Below are positions 1 through 8,515 of a stretch of 64,000 bases of DNA, one piece after another; position 1 is the stretch's first letter, and each line of letters begins with the position of its first letter. This DNA comes from Desulfuromonadales bacterium (GTDB lineage Bacteria; Desulfobacterota; Desulfuromonadia; Desulfuromonadales; BM103): NCBI GenBank assembly GCA_014860225.1, contig JACZKE010000035.1:1-64000 (forward strand), in the 5' to 3' direction. A program made the position numbers and the translations under genes. Under the pieces are notes generated by a model. That model had not been told where the DNA came from and did no database searches. It saw nothing but the letters and a program-made list of their open reading frames with translations.

Positions 1-123
1 GTTCTGCTCGATAACCGTGCCGATGATCGAGGTCGTCGCGAGCAGAATCAGGATACTGATCGCCAGTTTCAGGGAACAGAAAAAATCCCACAACCGGTCA
101 GTGAAGCTCTGTTCTTTACTCAA
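1..123 (-). CDS. resB: ResB-like cytochrome c biogenesis protein, N-terminal fragment
   Basis: This is the first 41 codons of a minus-strand gene that runs off the left edge. The start is TTG at 121-123, with AGGAGT about 8 bases upstream; no ATG is as well placed. The peptide begins with a short polar stretch (SKEQSFTDRLWDFF) followed by a hydrophobic segment ending in SIIGTVIEQN. That matches the first transmembrane helix of ResB/Ccs1 family proteins, where a short 'SxK' stretch leads into a helix ending in 'SIxGTxxxQ'. ResB proteins act in the membrane with ResC/CcsA in system II cytochrome c maturation, which fits an organism rich in c-type cytochromes. Only the first helix is visible, so the family call is inference from a short but characteristic motif. 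Confidence 0.7.
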   Translation of the reverse strand, partial: MSKEQSFTDRLWDFFCSLKLAISILILLATTSIIGTVIEQN

Positions 124-296
124 ATTATTTACTCCTGAAAAAGAGGGCGAAAACTTCAGTTTTCCCCCCCATTTAGACGGCCGCATCAGCAGCGACAAAC
201 AATTCCGATACGACAGCAACCTGCACAAAATAATATGACTCTTCTGGTCATGTCAAGCTTAAGACTTACAACCTCCGGAGACCATGAGCTGGACTG

Positions 297-818
297 CTAG
301 CCGCCGAAATCCTCTTTCAGGCGTTTATTGAGTGCTTCCGCCTTGGCTTCAACTTCCAGGGCCATATCGGCTTTGAACTGCACCAGCTTGGCGCTGAGTC
401 CGGCGTCATAAACAGCCAGCATCTGCGCTGCGAAAATACCGGCATTGCGGGCACCGGCCTTACCTATTGCCATGGTCGCCACCGGAATGCCGGCCGGCAT
501 CTGCACCATTGCCAGTAAGGCATCCATACCGTTGAGGGCCGTAGCGTCGATCGGCACAGCGATCACCGGCAGGGTTGTTTCGGCAGCAACCACTCCGGCA
601 AGATGAGCGGCAGCTCCAGCTCCGGCGATCAGGATCTTGATTCCCCGACCATGGGCCTCACGCACATAACGGGAGGTACGTTCGGGCGTGCGGTGGGCGC
701 TGGAGACCGTCATCTCAAAAGGGATACCAAACTGCTTGAGAGCTACGGCCGTCTCTTTCATGATCTCATAGTCGTTGTCGCTTCCCATAAGGATGCCGAC
801 TAAAGGGTTTACTTTCAT
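297..818 (-). CDS. purE: 5-(carboxyamino)imidazole ribonucleotide mutase PurE
   Basis: 173 residues, the usual length for PurE. It rearranges N5-CAIR to CAIR in de novo purine synthesis (or carboxylates AIR directly if it is the class II type; no purK is visible to decide). Seen: the N-terminal MGSDND motif (residues 11-16) and SAHRTP (about 40-45) that form the nucleotide site and hold the catalytic serine and histidine, then the glycine/alanine-rich AGAGAAAHL loop. The ATG is preceded by AGGAAG at good spacing. It follows purD on the minus strand, separated by a 124 bp gap with a heptamer repeat array, and purH lies further upstream, so the three purine genes probably form one unit. Confidence 0.96.
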   Translation of the reverse strand: MKVNPLVGILMGSDNDYEIMKETAVALKQFGIPFEMTVSSAHRTPERTSRYVREAHGRGIKILIAGAGAAAHLAGVVAAETTLPVIAVPIDATALNGMDALLAMVQMPAGIPVATMAIGKAGARNAGIFAAQMLAVYDAGLSAKLVQFKADMALEVEAKAEALNKRLKEDFGG

Positions 819-895
819 TGTTTCTTCCTATGTAAGTGAAACGTGAAATGTGAAAAGTAATAAAAACAGGTGCCTTTTGTCCTATGACGTACTTT

Positions 896-944
896 ACCTT
901 TTACCTTTTACCTTTTACCTTTTACTTTTTACTTTTCACTTTTT
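896..944 (-). repeat. Heptanucleotide tandem array between purD and purE
   Basis: Seven consecutive 7-base units: four exact ACCTTTT copies (896-923) followed by ACTTTTT, ACTTTTC and ACTTTTT (924-944), as read on the plus strand. On the coding strand it reads AAAAGGT-like units beginning inside the purD stop codon and running toward purE. The remaining 75 bases to purE continue with related fragments (GTGAAACGTGAAATGTGAAAAG style). No function can be assigned from the sequence. Confidence 0.85.
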
Positions 945-2214
945 AACGATTCAACGCTTTCCGGCCTATATCCTTACGGAAGTGCACGCCGCTCCAGTTG
1001 ATCTTGTCCACAGCACTGTAGGCACACTCAATAGCTTCGGCAACCGTACTGCCGAGTCCCGTAACGCCTAGAACGCGGCCGCCGGCATTGACGATTTTGC
1101 CATCCTTGAGGCTGGTGCCGGCATGAAAAACCACCACATCATCCATGGCCAGGACATCATCCAGTCCTGTGATCTCAAAGCCTTTTTCATAAGATGCCGG
1201 GTAGCCGCCCGAGGCCATAACCACGCACACGGCCGCCTTGTCGTGCCATTCGATGGAATCCTGCCGCAGGTTGCCCCGGGCACAGGCCTGAAGAACTGGC
1301 ACGATATCCGACTTCATACGCATCAGCAGCGGCTGAGCTTCCGGGTCACCGAAGCGGGCATTGTATTCAACGACCCGTGGTTTACCGTCCTTGATCATCA
1401 GGCCGACATAGAGGATGCCGCTGTACGGGCATCCATCGCTGGCCATTCCTTCGATGGTCGGTTTGACAATGGTTTCGACAATCTCGTCATGCAGAGCTGC
1501 GGTCACCACCGGAGCCGGGGAGTAAGCACCCATGCCACCGGTATTCGGGCCTTCGTCGTTATCGAAAGCCCGCTTGTGATCCTGCGATGAAGCCAGCGGC
1601 AGGACTCGTCGACCATCGGTAAAGGCAAAAAAAGAAGCCTCCTCACCCTCCATGAATTCCTCGATGACGATGCTCGCCCCGGCTTCGCCAAACACCTTGT
1701 CGAGCATGATATCATCAACGGCAGCGATAGCCTGCTCTTCGGAAATGGCGACGATGACACCCTTGCCGGCGGCCAGGCCATCGGCTTTGACAACGATCGG
1801 GGCGCCTTGCGCTCTGATGTAGGCGACCGCAGCATCACGCTCGGTGAAGGTCTGGTAGGCCGCTGTCGGGATCGCGTATTTGGCCATCAGGTCCTTTGAG
1901 AAACTTTTACTCCCCTCAATGCGGGCTGCCGCCTGATTGGGACCGAAAATTTCCAGTCCAAACGCCTGAAACCGGTCGACGATGCCCAGGGTCAATGGCA
2001 CTTCCGGGCCGACCACGGTCAGATCGATCTGCTCAGCCTTGGCAAAATCAAGCAGTGCCTCGATATCGTCTGAGGGGATATGGGCACATATGGCAAGGCC
2101 TGCGATCCCCGGGTTGCCCGGAGCACAGTAGATGGTTTTTACCAGCGGCGACTGAGCGATTTTCCAGACCAGCGCGTGCTCACGACCCCCACCGCCAACA
2201 ACTAAGATCTTCAT
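943..2214 (-). CDS. purD: Phosphoribosylamine-glycine ligase PurD
   Basis: 423 residues, normal for PurD (GARS), which joins glycine to phosphoribosylamine with ATP in purine synthesis. Domains: N-terminal Rossmann-like part starting MKILVVGGGGREHAL, an ATP-grasp core with VVKADGLAAGKGV (about 140-155), and a metal/phosphate site NARFGDPE near residue 285. ATG start with AGGAG 8 bases upstream. It lies between purH (upstream on the minus strand) and purE. The ~140 bp gap to purH contains one copy of the composite palindromic repeat. Confidence 0.97.
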   Translation of the reverse strand: MKILVVGGGGREHALVWKIAQSPLVKTIYCAPGNPGIAGLAICAHIPSDDIEALLDFAKAEQIDLTVVGPEVPLTLGIVDRFQAFGLEIFGPNQAAARIEGSKSFSKDLMAKYAIPTAAYQTFTERDAAVAYIRAQGAPIVVKADGLAAGKGVIVAISEEQAIAAVDDIMLDKVFGEAGASIVIEEFMEGEEASFFAFTDGRRVLPLASSQDHKRAFDNDEGPNTGGMGAYSPAPVVTAALHDEIVETIVKPTIEGMASDGCPYSGILYVGLMIKDGKPRVVEYNARFGDPEAQPLLMRMKSDIVPVLQACARGNLRQDSIEWHDKAAVCVVMASGGYPASYEKGFEITGLDDVLAMDDVVVFHAGTSLKDGKIVNAGGRVLGVTGLGSTVAEAIECAYSAVDKINWSGVHFRKDIGRKALNR

Positions 2215-2236
2215 CTTCGGACTCCTAAAATTACAA

Positions 2237-2351
2237 CAGGCAAAACCATTTCAACGCGGAGGCTCAGAGATACTGAAAAGCGAGACAGGGGTTTAACCAA
2301 AAAAAATCTTTTGTTTCTCTCAGCGCCTCTGCGTCTCTGCGTTGAATAGCG
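2237..2351. repeat. Composite palindromic intergenic repeat, copy 1 (partial)
   Basis: Begins with CAAAACCATTTCAACGCGG, continues with CAGAGATACTGAAAAGCGAG and GGTTTAACCAAAAAA, and closes with CTCTGCGTCTCTGCGTTGAA. The two ends are imperfect reverse complements, so the unit can fold into a long hairpin. The same unit recurs at 3933-4190, 12326-12600 and 15208-15460. This copy lacks the octamer array and lies between purH and purD. Confidence 0.85.
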
Positions 2352-2353
2352 TT

Positions 2354-3919
2354 TTAATGCCTGAAGTGGCGCATCCCGGTAAACACCATCGCCATGCCAT
2401 GTTCATCAGCGGCTGCGATGACTTCTTCATCACGGATCGATCCACCCGGCTGGATGACTGCGCTGATGCCGACAGTGGCAGCATTGTCGATGCCGTCACG
2501 GAAAGGGAAGAAGGCGTCGGAAGCCATGACCGCACCTTTGACCTCGAGTCCTGCCTGTTCGGCTTTGATCGCTGCGATACGCGCCGAGTTGACCCGGCTC
2601 ATCTGGCCAGCGCCGACGCCGATGGTCATACCGTTTTTGCCATAGACGATTGCGTTCGATTTGACAAACTTTGCGACCCGCCAGGTGAAAAGCAGATCCT
2701 GCATCTCTTTCGCCGTAGGCTGGCGCTTGCTGACCACCTTCAGCTCGGCAGTCAACAACAGATCGGACTCCTGCACCAGCATGCCGCCGTTGACCCGTTT
2801 GAAGTCAAGGCGGGCGGCTGATTGATCAGGCCATTCACCGCACTCGAGCAGACGGACATTTTTCTTGGCAGCAATCACGGCAACCGCTTCGGTGGCTACC
2901 TTCGGCGCAATGATCACTTCAACGAACTGCTGATCGGCAATCGCCTGGGCAGTGTTGGCATCCAGCTCACGGTTGAAAGCGATAATGCCGCCGAAAGCCG
3001 ACTCGGTATCGGTACTGAAGGCGCGCTGATAAGCCTCGAGCATGGTCTTGCCATAAGCCACGCCGCAGGGGTTGGCGTGCTTGACGATGACACAGGCTGG
3101 GCCTTCATTGAATTGCTTGATACATTCCAGGGCCGCGTCGGTGTCGGCGATGTTATTGTACGAGAGTTGCTTGCCCTGCAACTGTTTTGCCGTGGAGATC
3201 GAAGCCTCTTCAATGCCGCGTTCGACATAAAAAGCCGCCTTCTGGTGCGGGTTTTCACCGTAGCGCATGATCTCGGTGCGCTGATACTGAAAGGTCAGCG
3301 CGCTCGGAAAATCGGCACTTTTTTCGTCGATCCTGCGTCCCAGCCAGTTGGAGATAGCGGCATCGTAGGCGGAAGTCCGCTGATAAACCTTGAGGGCCAG
3401 TCGGAAATTGGTTTCACGGGAGACATTGCCGGCGTGGGCATTCATCTCGTCGAGAACCAGGTTATAATCAGCGGGGTCAATGACCACTGTTACCGACTGG
3501 TTGTTCTTGGCCGCGCTGCGCAGCATGGTCGGGCCGCCGATGTCGATATTCTCGATGGCATTTTCAAGGGTACAGTCGGGATTGGCCACTGCCTCTTCGA
3601 AAGGGTAGAGATTGACGACCACCATGTCGATCGGTGTGATGCCGTGCTCCGCCATCTTGGCGACATGGGCCGGGTTGTCGCGTAAACCGAGCAGGCCGCC
3701 GTGGACCTTGGGGTGCAGCGTCTTAACGCGTCCGTCGAGCATTTCCGGGTAACCGGTGTGCTCAGAGACATCCTTCACGTTCAGACCGGCCTGCCGCATT
3801 ATGCTGGCAGTCCCGCCGGTCGAGAGAATTTCGACGCCGAATTTGCTCAAACCTTTAGCAAAATCGACGATACCGGTTTTGTCGGAAACACTGATCAATG
3901 CGCGCTTGATGACAGCCAT
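2354..3919 (-). CDS. purH: Bifunctional AICAR transformylase / IMP cyclohydrolase PurH
   Basis: 521 residues from the chosen start, the standard PurH length. The N-terminal MGS-like IMP cyclohydrolase domain (start [16 protein letters not shown], with STGGTA and [15 protein letters not shown]) is followed by the AICAR formyltransferase domain with [11 protein letters not shown] near residue 265. It catalyses the last two steps to IMP. The reading frame stays open upstream through the octamer repeat array to 4075. The true start is taken as ATG at 3917-3919 because it has GGGAGG at proper spacing and matches the family N terminus; the upstream extension encodes only the repeat peptide IQRFNDST. 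Upstream on the same strand is the ASKHA ATPase gene; downstream is purD. Confidence 0.97.
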   Translation of the reverse strand: MAVIKRALISVSDKTGIVDFAKGLSKFGVEILSTGGTASIMRQAGLNVKDVSEHTGYPEMLDGRVKTLHPKVHGGLLGLRDNPAHVAKMAEHGITPIDMVVVNLYPFEEAVANPDCTLENAIENIDIGGPTMLRSAAKNNQSVTVVIDPADYNLVLDEMNAHAGNVSRETNFRLALKVYQRTSAYDAAISNWLGRRIDEKSADFPSALTFQYQRTEIMRYGENPHQKAAFYVERGIEEASISTAKQLQGKQLSYNNIADTDAALECIKQFNEGPACVIVKHANPCGVAYGKTMLEAYQRAFSTDTESAFGGIIAFNRELDANTAQAIADQQFVEVIIAPKVATEAVAVIAAKKNVRLLECGEWPDQSAARLDFKRVNGGMLVQESDLLLTAELKVVSKRQPTAKEMQDLLFTWRVAKFVKSNAIVYGKNGMTIGVGAGQMSRVNSARIAAIKAEQAGLEVKGAVMASDAFFPFRDGIDNAATVGISAVIQPGGSIRDEEVIAAADEHGMAMVFTGMRHFRH

Positions 3920-3932
3920 CTGAAAACCTCCC

Positions 3933-4190
3933 GTTGAATCGTTGAATCGTTGAATCGTTGAATCGTTGAATCGTTGAATCGTTGAATCGTTGAATCGTTG
4001 AATCGATTCAACGGGCAAAACCATTTCAACGCGGTGGCTCAGAGATACTGAAAGGCGAGACAAGGGTTTAACCAAAAAATTCTTTTGTTTCTCTCTGCGT
4101 CTCTGCGTCTCTGCGTTGAATAGCGAGTTAGTGGTTTTATCCTTTTTATCCCTGTAAGGAACGGGCGCAGCCCAATCAACGATTCAACAG
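3933..4190. repeat. Composite repeat with (GTTGAATC)9 array, copy 2
   Basis: Nine exact tandem copies of GTTGAATC (3933-4004) are followed by its reverse complement GATTCAAC (4005-4012). Then comes the same palindromic unit as copy 1, and a tail containing GTTTTATCC, CCTGTAAGGAACGGGCG and CAATCAACGATTCAACAG. It fills the gap upstream of purH. The octamer is stop-free in all three minus-strand frames, which produces the false N-terminal extension of purH. Confidence 0.92.
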
Positions 4191-4192
4191 AT

Positions 4193-5434
4193 TTAAATGA
4201 ACTCAAGTGCAGCCAGAAAGCGCCTTTCGAATACCGGCGTACCGGACAGCGGAAACGGCTGGACCATTGTCATCAGCGCTGTCAGTCGCTGCTGACCATC
4301 TGCTGTGGTCAGATAGGCCTGCAGGCCCGCCAACACCCCGTTTGTGACAAAGGAGGTTTTATCTAACATGGGCTCAGGCAGCAAGGCAACCCTTTTCAGA
4401 GTCTCGACCGGCAAAGCCGTACCGAGAGCGCCGGTCACCAGCACCTGCGGCACATCGCCCGCCGCAAAACCGCCCCGTTCGATCAACACCTGGACCCCGG
4501 CGCGCACCGCGCCCTTGGCCAGTTGAAAATTACGCACATCCGCCTGCGTCAACAGCAGTTCTCCTGCAGCACTACGGTGAAAACAGATCGCCCAGGAGCC
4601 CCCCTGATCGACCAGGTAGCGACTCAGGTTGGTCGCAACTTCCTCAGGACAAAGGATACGGCCGGTCACATCGATCAAGCCCCCCCGCAGCGCAGCAGCA
4701 ACCAATGCTGCCAGGCCGCTCCCGCACAGGCCGCGCGGCTGTCCCCCTCCGGCGACAGCAAGTTGCAGACGGTCGTCAACCAATTGGACAGCGCTTACCG
4801 CTCCAGCAGCCAGGATCATTCCTGCGCCAATGTTGCTGCCCTCGAAAGCCGGACCGGCCGCTGCAGAAGTCACCCACCAGTGCCATCCATCCCACAAAGC
4901 GAGTTCAGCGTTGGTACCGACATCGACCAGAAGAGTGCCCGGCAGCACAGCACCTGCACTCAGTAAACAGGCAACCAGGTCGCCGCCGACAAATCCCGAG
5001 ACCAGGGGAAAGATTTCCAGTGGAGCAGTAAGACCGAGATCAATTTCATCGACTGGAATACTGACTAATTCCCTGTACGGAGGTTTGTGCGGAGGGAAGA
5101 GCAAAGAAGAGACCGGCAGATTACGCAACAGGCAGGACATACCAGGGTTGCCGGCGGCGACGACAGCGACAATGTCCGAGGGTTCACAGTCTGACTTTGT
5201 GAGGAGTTGTTTAATCAGGTCGCGCAATCCTTCGATCAGCAGCGCCTGTAAATCCTCGCCCTTGCCATCGAATGCCTGCTGCAGGCGCGAGAGGATATCA
5301 GCGCCCAGTACCCGTTGCGGATTAGCGATCTGCACCTCTGCCAAAGTTTCGCCAACAGGGTCAGACAATCGCCCGGCCAGGGTCGTGGTGCCGAGATCAA
5401 GAGCCAGATATCGCTTGTTTGAAGGAAAATTCAT
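4193..5434 (-). CDS. ASKHA-domain ATPase, RACo/DUF4445 type, without ferredoxin domain
   Basis: 413 residues. The N terminus ALDLGTTTLAGRL is the phosphate-1 motif of the ASKHA (actin/sugar kinase/Hsp70) fold. Further motifs are GNPGMSCLL, FVGGDLVACLL, LLVDVGTNAELAL, GPAFEGSNIGAGM and GGGQPRGLCGSGL. These fit the C-terminal half of reductive activators of corrinoid proteins (RACo/RamA), which use ATP to re-reduce Co(II) corrinoid. Full-length family members carry an N-terminal [2Fe-2S] ferredoxin domain; this protein starts directly at the ATPase core and has no cysteine cluster. It follows alr by 18 bases on the minus strand, so co-transcription is likely, but no methyltransferase or corrinoid protein is nearby to name a substrate. 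No clear ribosome binding site precedes the ATG. The partner is unknown. Confidence 0.75.
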   Translation of the reverse strand: MNFPSNKRYLALDLGTTTLAGRLSDPVGETLAEVQIANPQRVLGADILSRLQQAFDGKGEDLQALLIEGLRDLIKQLLTKSDCEPSDIVAVVAAGNPGMSCLLRNLPVSSLLFPPHKPPYRELVSIPVDEIDLGLTAPLEIFPLVSGFVGGDLVACLLSAGAVLPGTLLVDVGTNAELALWDGWHWWVTSAAAGPAFEGSNIGAGMILAAGAVSAVQLVDDRLQLAVAGGGQPRGLCGSGLAALVAAALRGGLIDVTGRILCPEEVATNLSRYLVDQGGSWAICFHRSAAGELLLTQADVRNFQLAKGAVRAGVQVLIERGGFAAGDVPQVLVTGALGTALPVETLKRVALLPEPMLDKTSFVTNGVLAGLQAYLTTADGQQRLTALMTMVQPFPLSGTPVFERRFLAALEFI

Positions 5435-5452
5435 CGACAGAGACGGAAATGA

Positions 5453-6577
5453 TCAAGCATTGACAAACAATCGCGGCACCCGCTTGCTGATCTGGCAGAA
5501 CACTTCGTAGGTGATTGAACCAATTTTGTCCGCCCACTCTTCTGCTGTGATGATTGCATCGCCATCCTGGCCAAGCAGGGTTACCTGGTCACCGACCCGG
5601 GTGTCCGGGAGATCGGTGACATCAACAAGAGTCCAGTCCATGCAAACCGTGCCGACAACCGGGGCACGCCGACCATGGATCAGAACGTCACCACGGTTAG
5701 TAAGCAAGCGATTGTATCCGTCCGCATAGCCGACCGGGACCGCTGCGACACGCGAAAGTCTCGACGTCACAAAGCGATGCCCATAGGAGACGCCTTCTCC
5801 GGGAGGGATGTCCTTAAGTTGAGCCACCTGGCTGATAAAGCTCATTACCGGCTGTTGTGTAAACCGGTTGACGTATGGACCGCCGGTCAGTCCGCCATAC
5901 AGGGAGATTCCCGGCCGGACCAGGTTGCATCCGGTCAGTTCACGACTATAAATACCGGCACTGTTGGCAATGTGTCGGTAAAGAGGCTTAAACCCGGCTT
6001 CAGAGACTTTCGCAATCACACCGGCAAAGGCATCATACTGCAACCCGGTCAGAGGACGCTGCGGCTCATCAGCCACCGCCAGATGACTCATGAGTCCTGT
6101 CATATTAAGGTTTTTCAGGTTTTTCAGGACCGGCAACGCCTCATCAAGCAGCTCAACCCGGAAACCAAGCCGGCCCATCCCTGTGTCAACTTTCAGGTGA
6201 TAATCGATATTGCAGCCGGCATCACTGGCCACGCGTTCCAGTTGGCGGGCGCAGGTCAGGTCATAGAGGACAGGTGTGAGCTGATGTGCCAGAACGTCAG
6301 GCTCCTGACCGGGGAAAATGCCGCCGAGAATGATGATCGGCTGCTCGATGCCCAGCCTGCGCAATTGCATGCCCTCTTCAACGAGTGCAACGCCAAACAG
6401 GCGGGCTCCGGCATCAGCAAGAGCCGGAGCAACCTGACTGACGCCATGTCCATAAGCATCTGCCTTGACTACGGCTAACACATCACAGCCGGGGCCGACA
6501 ATGCGCTGGATTTCCCGGAAATTGTGCCGGAGAGCGGCGAGGTCGATTTCAACCCGGGTCGGGCGGGGGACAGGCAT
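5453..6577 (-). CDS. alr: Alanine racemase
   Basis: 374 residues from the chosen ATG (6575-6577), preceded by GGAGA; an ATG 17 codons upstream is less likely because the family begins near PTRVEIDLAALRHN. The PLP lysine lies in VVKADAYGHG (about residue 37) and the second catalytic base tyrosine in GVSYGHRF (about 265). HLKVDTGMGRLGF and VGTVCMDWTLVD are further family motifs. Alr interconverts L- and D-alanine for peptidoglycan. The ASKHA ATPase gene follows closely. It is divergent from the thiamine genes, with a 510 bp gap between them. Confidence 0.97.
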   Translation of the reverse strand: MPVPRPTRVEIDLAALRHNFREIQRIVGPGCDVLAVVKADAYGHGVSQVAPALADAGARLFGVALVEEGMQLRRLGIEQPIIILGGIFPGQEPDVLAHQLTPVLYDLTCARQLERVASDAGCNIDYHLKVDTGMGRLGFRVELLDEALPVLKNLKNLNMTGLMSHLAVADEPQRPLTGLQYDAFAGVIAKVSEAGFKPLYRHIANSAGIYSRELTGCNLVRPGISLYGGLTGGPYVNRFTQQPVMSFISQVAQLKDIPPGEGVSYGHRFVTSRLSRVAAVPVGYADGYNRLLTNRGDVLIHGRRAPVVGTVCMDWTLVDVTDLPDTRVGDQVTLLGQDGDAIITAEEWADKIGSITYEVFCQISKRVPRLFVNA

Positions 6578-6785
6578 GAGAATCTCCGCTGGGATTGAAG
6601 AGCACGAGCATTTAAACATTGACTTCAAGAGGTGTAAAGAGAGAAACGAGGTGCAGGCAATGCCTGGTTGAATTTTAAAAAAAGCCTTGCTCGTTTGCCT
6701 TCACGACTAACACCTTTCGTCACAGACTCACACAGACAACAGCAGGCACAACTTTTCAATTATGTTTTAAAAATCGGAGGTGTGC

Positions 6786-6829
6786 GTCAACCGCAACAAT
6801 TCCGACATGTCGAGATTGTTGCGGTTGAC
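6786..6829. promoter_or_regulatory. Long perfect hairpin in the alr-thiED divergent gap
   Basis: A 15 bp perfect inverted repeat, GTCAACCGCAACAAT (6786-6800) with its complement at 6815-6829, separated by 14 bases that themselves hold the palindrome CGACATGTCG. Partial pairing extends outward through GGTGTG/CACACC. No run of T follows on either side, so it is not a classical terminator. It could be an operator or a folded leader of either divergent transcript; the sequence does not say which. The rest of 6578-6910 shows no gene. Confidence 0.6.
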
Positions 6830-6910
6830 ACACCGCAGCCAATCTTTTAGGCTGTTGACTAGGAACCGGACTATTCATAAGCCGGCTATCCGCAAGTTTA
6901 AATCTGAACC

Positions 6911-7005
<95 letters not shown>

Positions 7006-7041
7006 CTGGTCAGCAACGAGCACCCCCGTTAAGCGGGCAAG

Positions 7042-7070
7042 CGCCGTGGCCACCAGCCAGGCGTTTTTTT
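7042..7070 (+). terminator. Rho-independent terminator of the TPP riboswitch
   Basis: Left arm CGCC(G)TGG (7042-7049, one bulged G) pairs with CCAGGCG (7057-7063) around a 7-base loop, followed by TTTTTTT (7064-7070). It sits 37 bases after the aptamer and before the thiED start, as expected for the riboswitch expression platform. A GTG at 7046 that would open a longer thiED frame lies inside this stem and is not the start. Confidence 0.85.
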
Positions 7071-7087
7071 ATTTGGGAGCAGCAGGA

Positions 7088-8515
7088 ATGATCCAGGGTC
7101 TTTATCTGATTACTCCACAAGGTTCTGATGAACAGGTCCTGAACGTAGTCCGCGCAGGATTACGTGGTGGCGTGCAGGTCGTGCAGTTTCGCGACAAGCA
7201 ACGTTCTTTTGAAATGCAGGTCAATCTGGCTCGCCAATTGGCGCAGATATGCAAAGAAGCCGGCGGCACCTTTCTGATTAATGACAATCCGCAACTCGCG
7301 GTTGCGAGCTTTGCCGACGGTGTGCATCTCGGCCAGGGGGACGGCACGGTTCACGATGCCCGCAGGCTGCTCGGTCCGGACAAGCTGATCGGCGTTTCCA
7401 CCCGCACGGTCGACCAGGCACTCAAGGCGGAGATGGCTGGCACCGACTATATCGGTATCGGCAGCATCTTCCCGACCACCACCAAGAATGATGCCGAACT
7501 GGTCGGGCTGGAAATGCTGCGCAAAGTTCGCCGAGCCGTCAAAATTCCGGTGGTCGCCATCGGTGGCATCAACTGGACCAATGGTGCCGATGCGCTCGAG
7601 GCTGGGGCTGACTCACTGGCGGTTGTATCAGCAATCGCTGATGACCCGAACCCCGCTCTCGCAGCCAGGGAACTTTACTTGCTGTTCAATAGCAAGAAAC
7701 CATCTGGTGAAACCAGGGTGATGACCATTGCCGGCTCCGACTCCGGTGGTGGAGCCGGAATTCAGGCGGATCTCAAAACGATTGTCCTGCTCGGATCTTA
7801 CGGTACCAGCGCTATCACCGTGCTGACGGCACAGAACACGCTCGGTGTACATGGTCTTTCCCCGGCATCGACAAATTTTATTATCAAACAGGCTGAGACG
7901 GTCCTTAACGACATCGGCGCTGACACGCTTAAAACCGGCATGCTCTACAACGCCGAGATCGTCAGCGCTGTCGCCGGGCTCATCCAGAGATACAACCTGC
8001 TCAGCGTAATCGATCCGGTCATGGTTGCTAAGGGCGGCACCGCATTACTGAGGCAGGATGCGGTTGCGGCTGTGCGCAGCGACCTGCTGCCTTGCACCTA
8101 CCTGTTAACACCCAATATTCCGGAAGCCGAAGCCCTGACCGGGAAGACGATACGGACGCTTGAAGATATGGAAGACGCCGCGAGAAGTCTGCAGGCCATG
8201 GGGCCACGTCATGTCCTGCTCAAAGGCGGCCACCGCGAAAACGATGCTGTCGATATCCTGCTGGCCGGCAAGGCTGTGCACAAACTGGCCGCGGAACGCA
8301 TTGACACAACCAGCACCCATGGCACAGGTTGCTCATATTCAGCGGCTCTCGCCACCCTGCTCGCTCAAGGTGTACCGCTGATAAAAGCCGCCGAATCAGC
8401 CAAACTTTTCATCAATGCAGCGATACGTCACGCCGTGCCTTTAGGCAATGGGCATGGTCCGATCAACCATATCGCTGGGGCAAGGGCAGTGCGGATCAAG
8501 GTGGAAAAGGCTTAA
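7088..8515 (+). CDS. thiED: Fused thiamine-phosphate synthase / HMP(-P) kinase ThiED
   Basis: 475 residues made of two enzymes. Residues 1 to about 210 are ThiE (VQFRDKQRS, FLINDNPQLA, GVHLGQGDG, IGIGSIFPTTTK, VAIGGI), which joins HMP-PP to thiazole phosphate. Residues about 215-475 are ThiD (TIAGSDSGGGAGIQADLK, LTAQNT, KTGML, VIDPVMVAKGG, LLKGGH, THGTGCSYSAAL), which phosphorylates HMP and HMP-P. The start is ATG 7088, preceded by GGGAGCAGCAGG; the alternative GTG at 7046 is buried in the riboswitch terminator. thiC follows after a 359 bp repeat-containing gap. The fusion couples supply of HMP-PP to its use. Confidence 0.96.
   Translation: MIQGLYLITPQGSDEQVLNVVRAGLRGGVQVVQFRDKQRSFEMQVNLARQLAQICKEAGGTFLINDNPQLAVASFADGVHLGQGDGTVHDARRLLGPDKLIGVSTRTVDQALKAEMAGTDYIGIGSIFPTTTKNDAELVGLEMLRKVRRAVKIPVVAIGGINWTNGADALEAGADSLAVVSAIADDPNPALAARELYLLFNSKKPSGETRVMTIAGSDSGGGAGIQADLKTIVLLGSYGTSAITVLTAQNTLGVHGLSPASTNFIIKQAETVLNDIGADTLKTGMLYNAEIVSAVAGLIQRYNLLSVIDPVMVAKGGTALLRQDAVAAVRSDLLPCTYLLTPNIPEAEALTGKTIRTLEDMEDAARSLQAMGPRHVLLKGGHRENDAVDILLAGKAVHKLAAERIDTTSTHGTGCSYSAALATLLAQGVPLIKAAESAKLFINAAIRHAVPLGNGHGPINHIAGARAVRIKVEKA

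Noticed and set aside
3920-4075. Upstream extension of purH reading through the octamer repeat
   Set aside because: The extension encodes only the repeat peptide; ATG 3919 has GGGAGG and matches the PurH family start.
7046-7087. GTG start giving a 14-residue longer ThiED
   Set aside because: This GTG lies in the stem of the riboswitch terminator; ATG 7088 has a proper ribosome binding site and the family N terminus.
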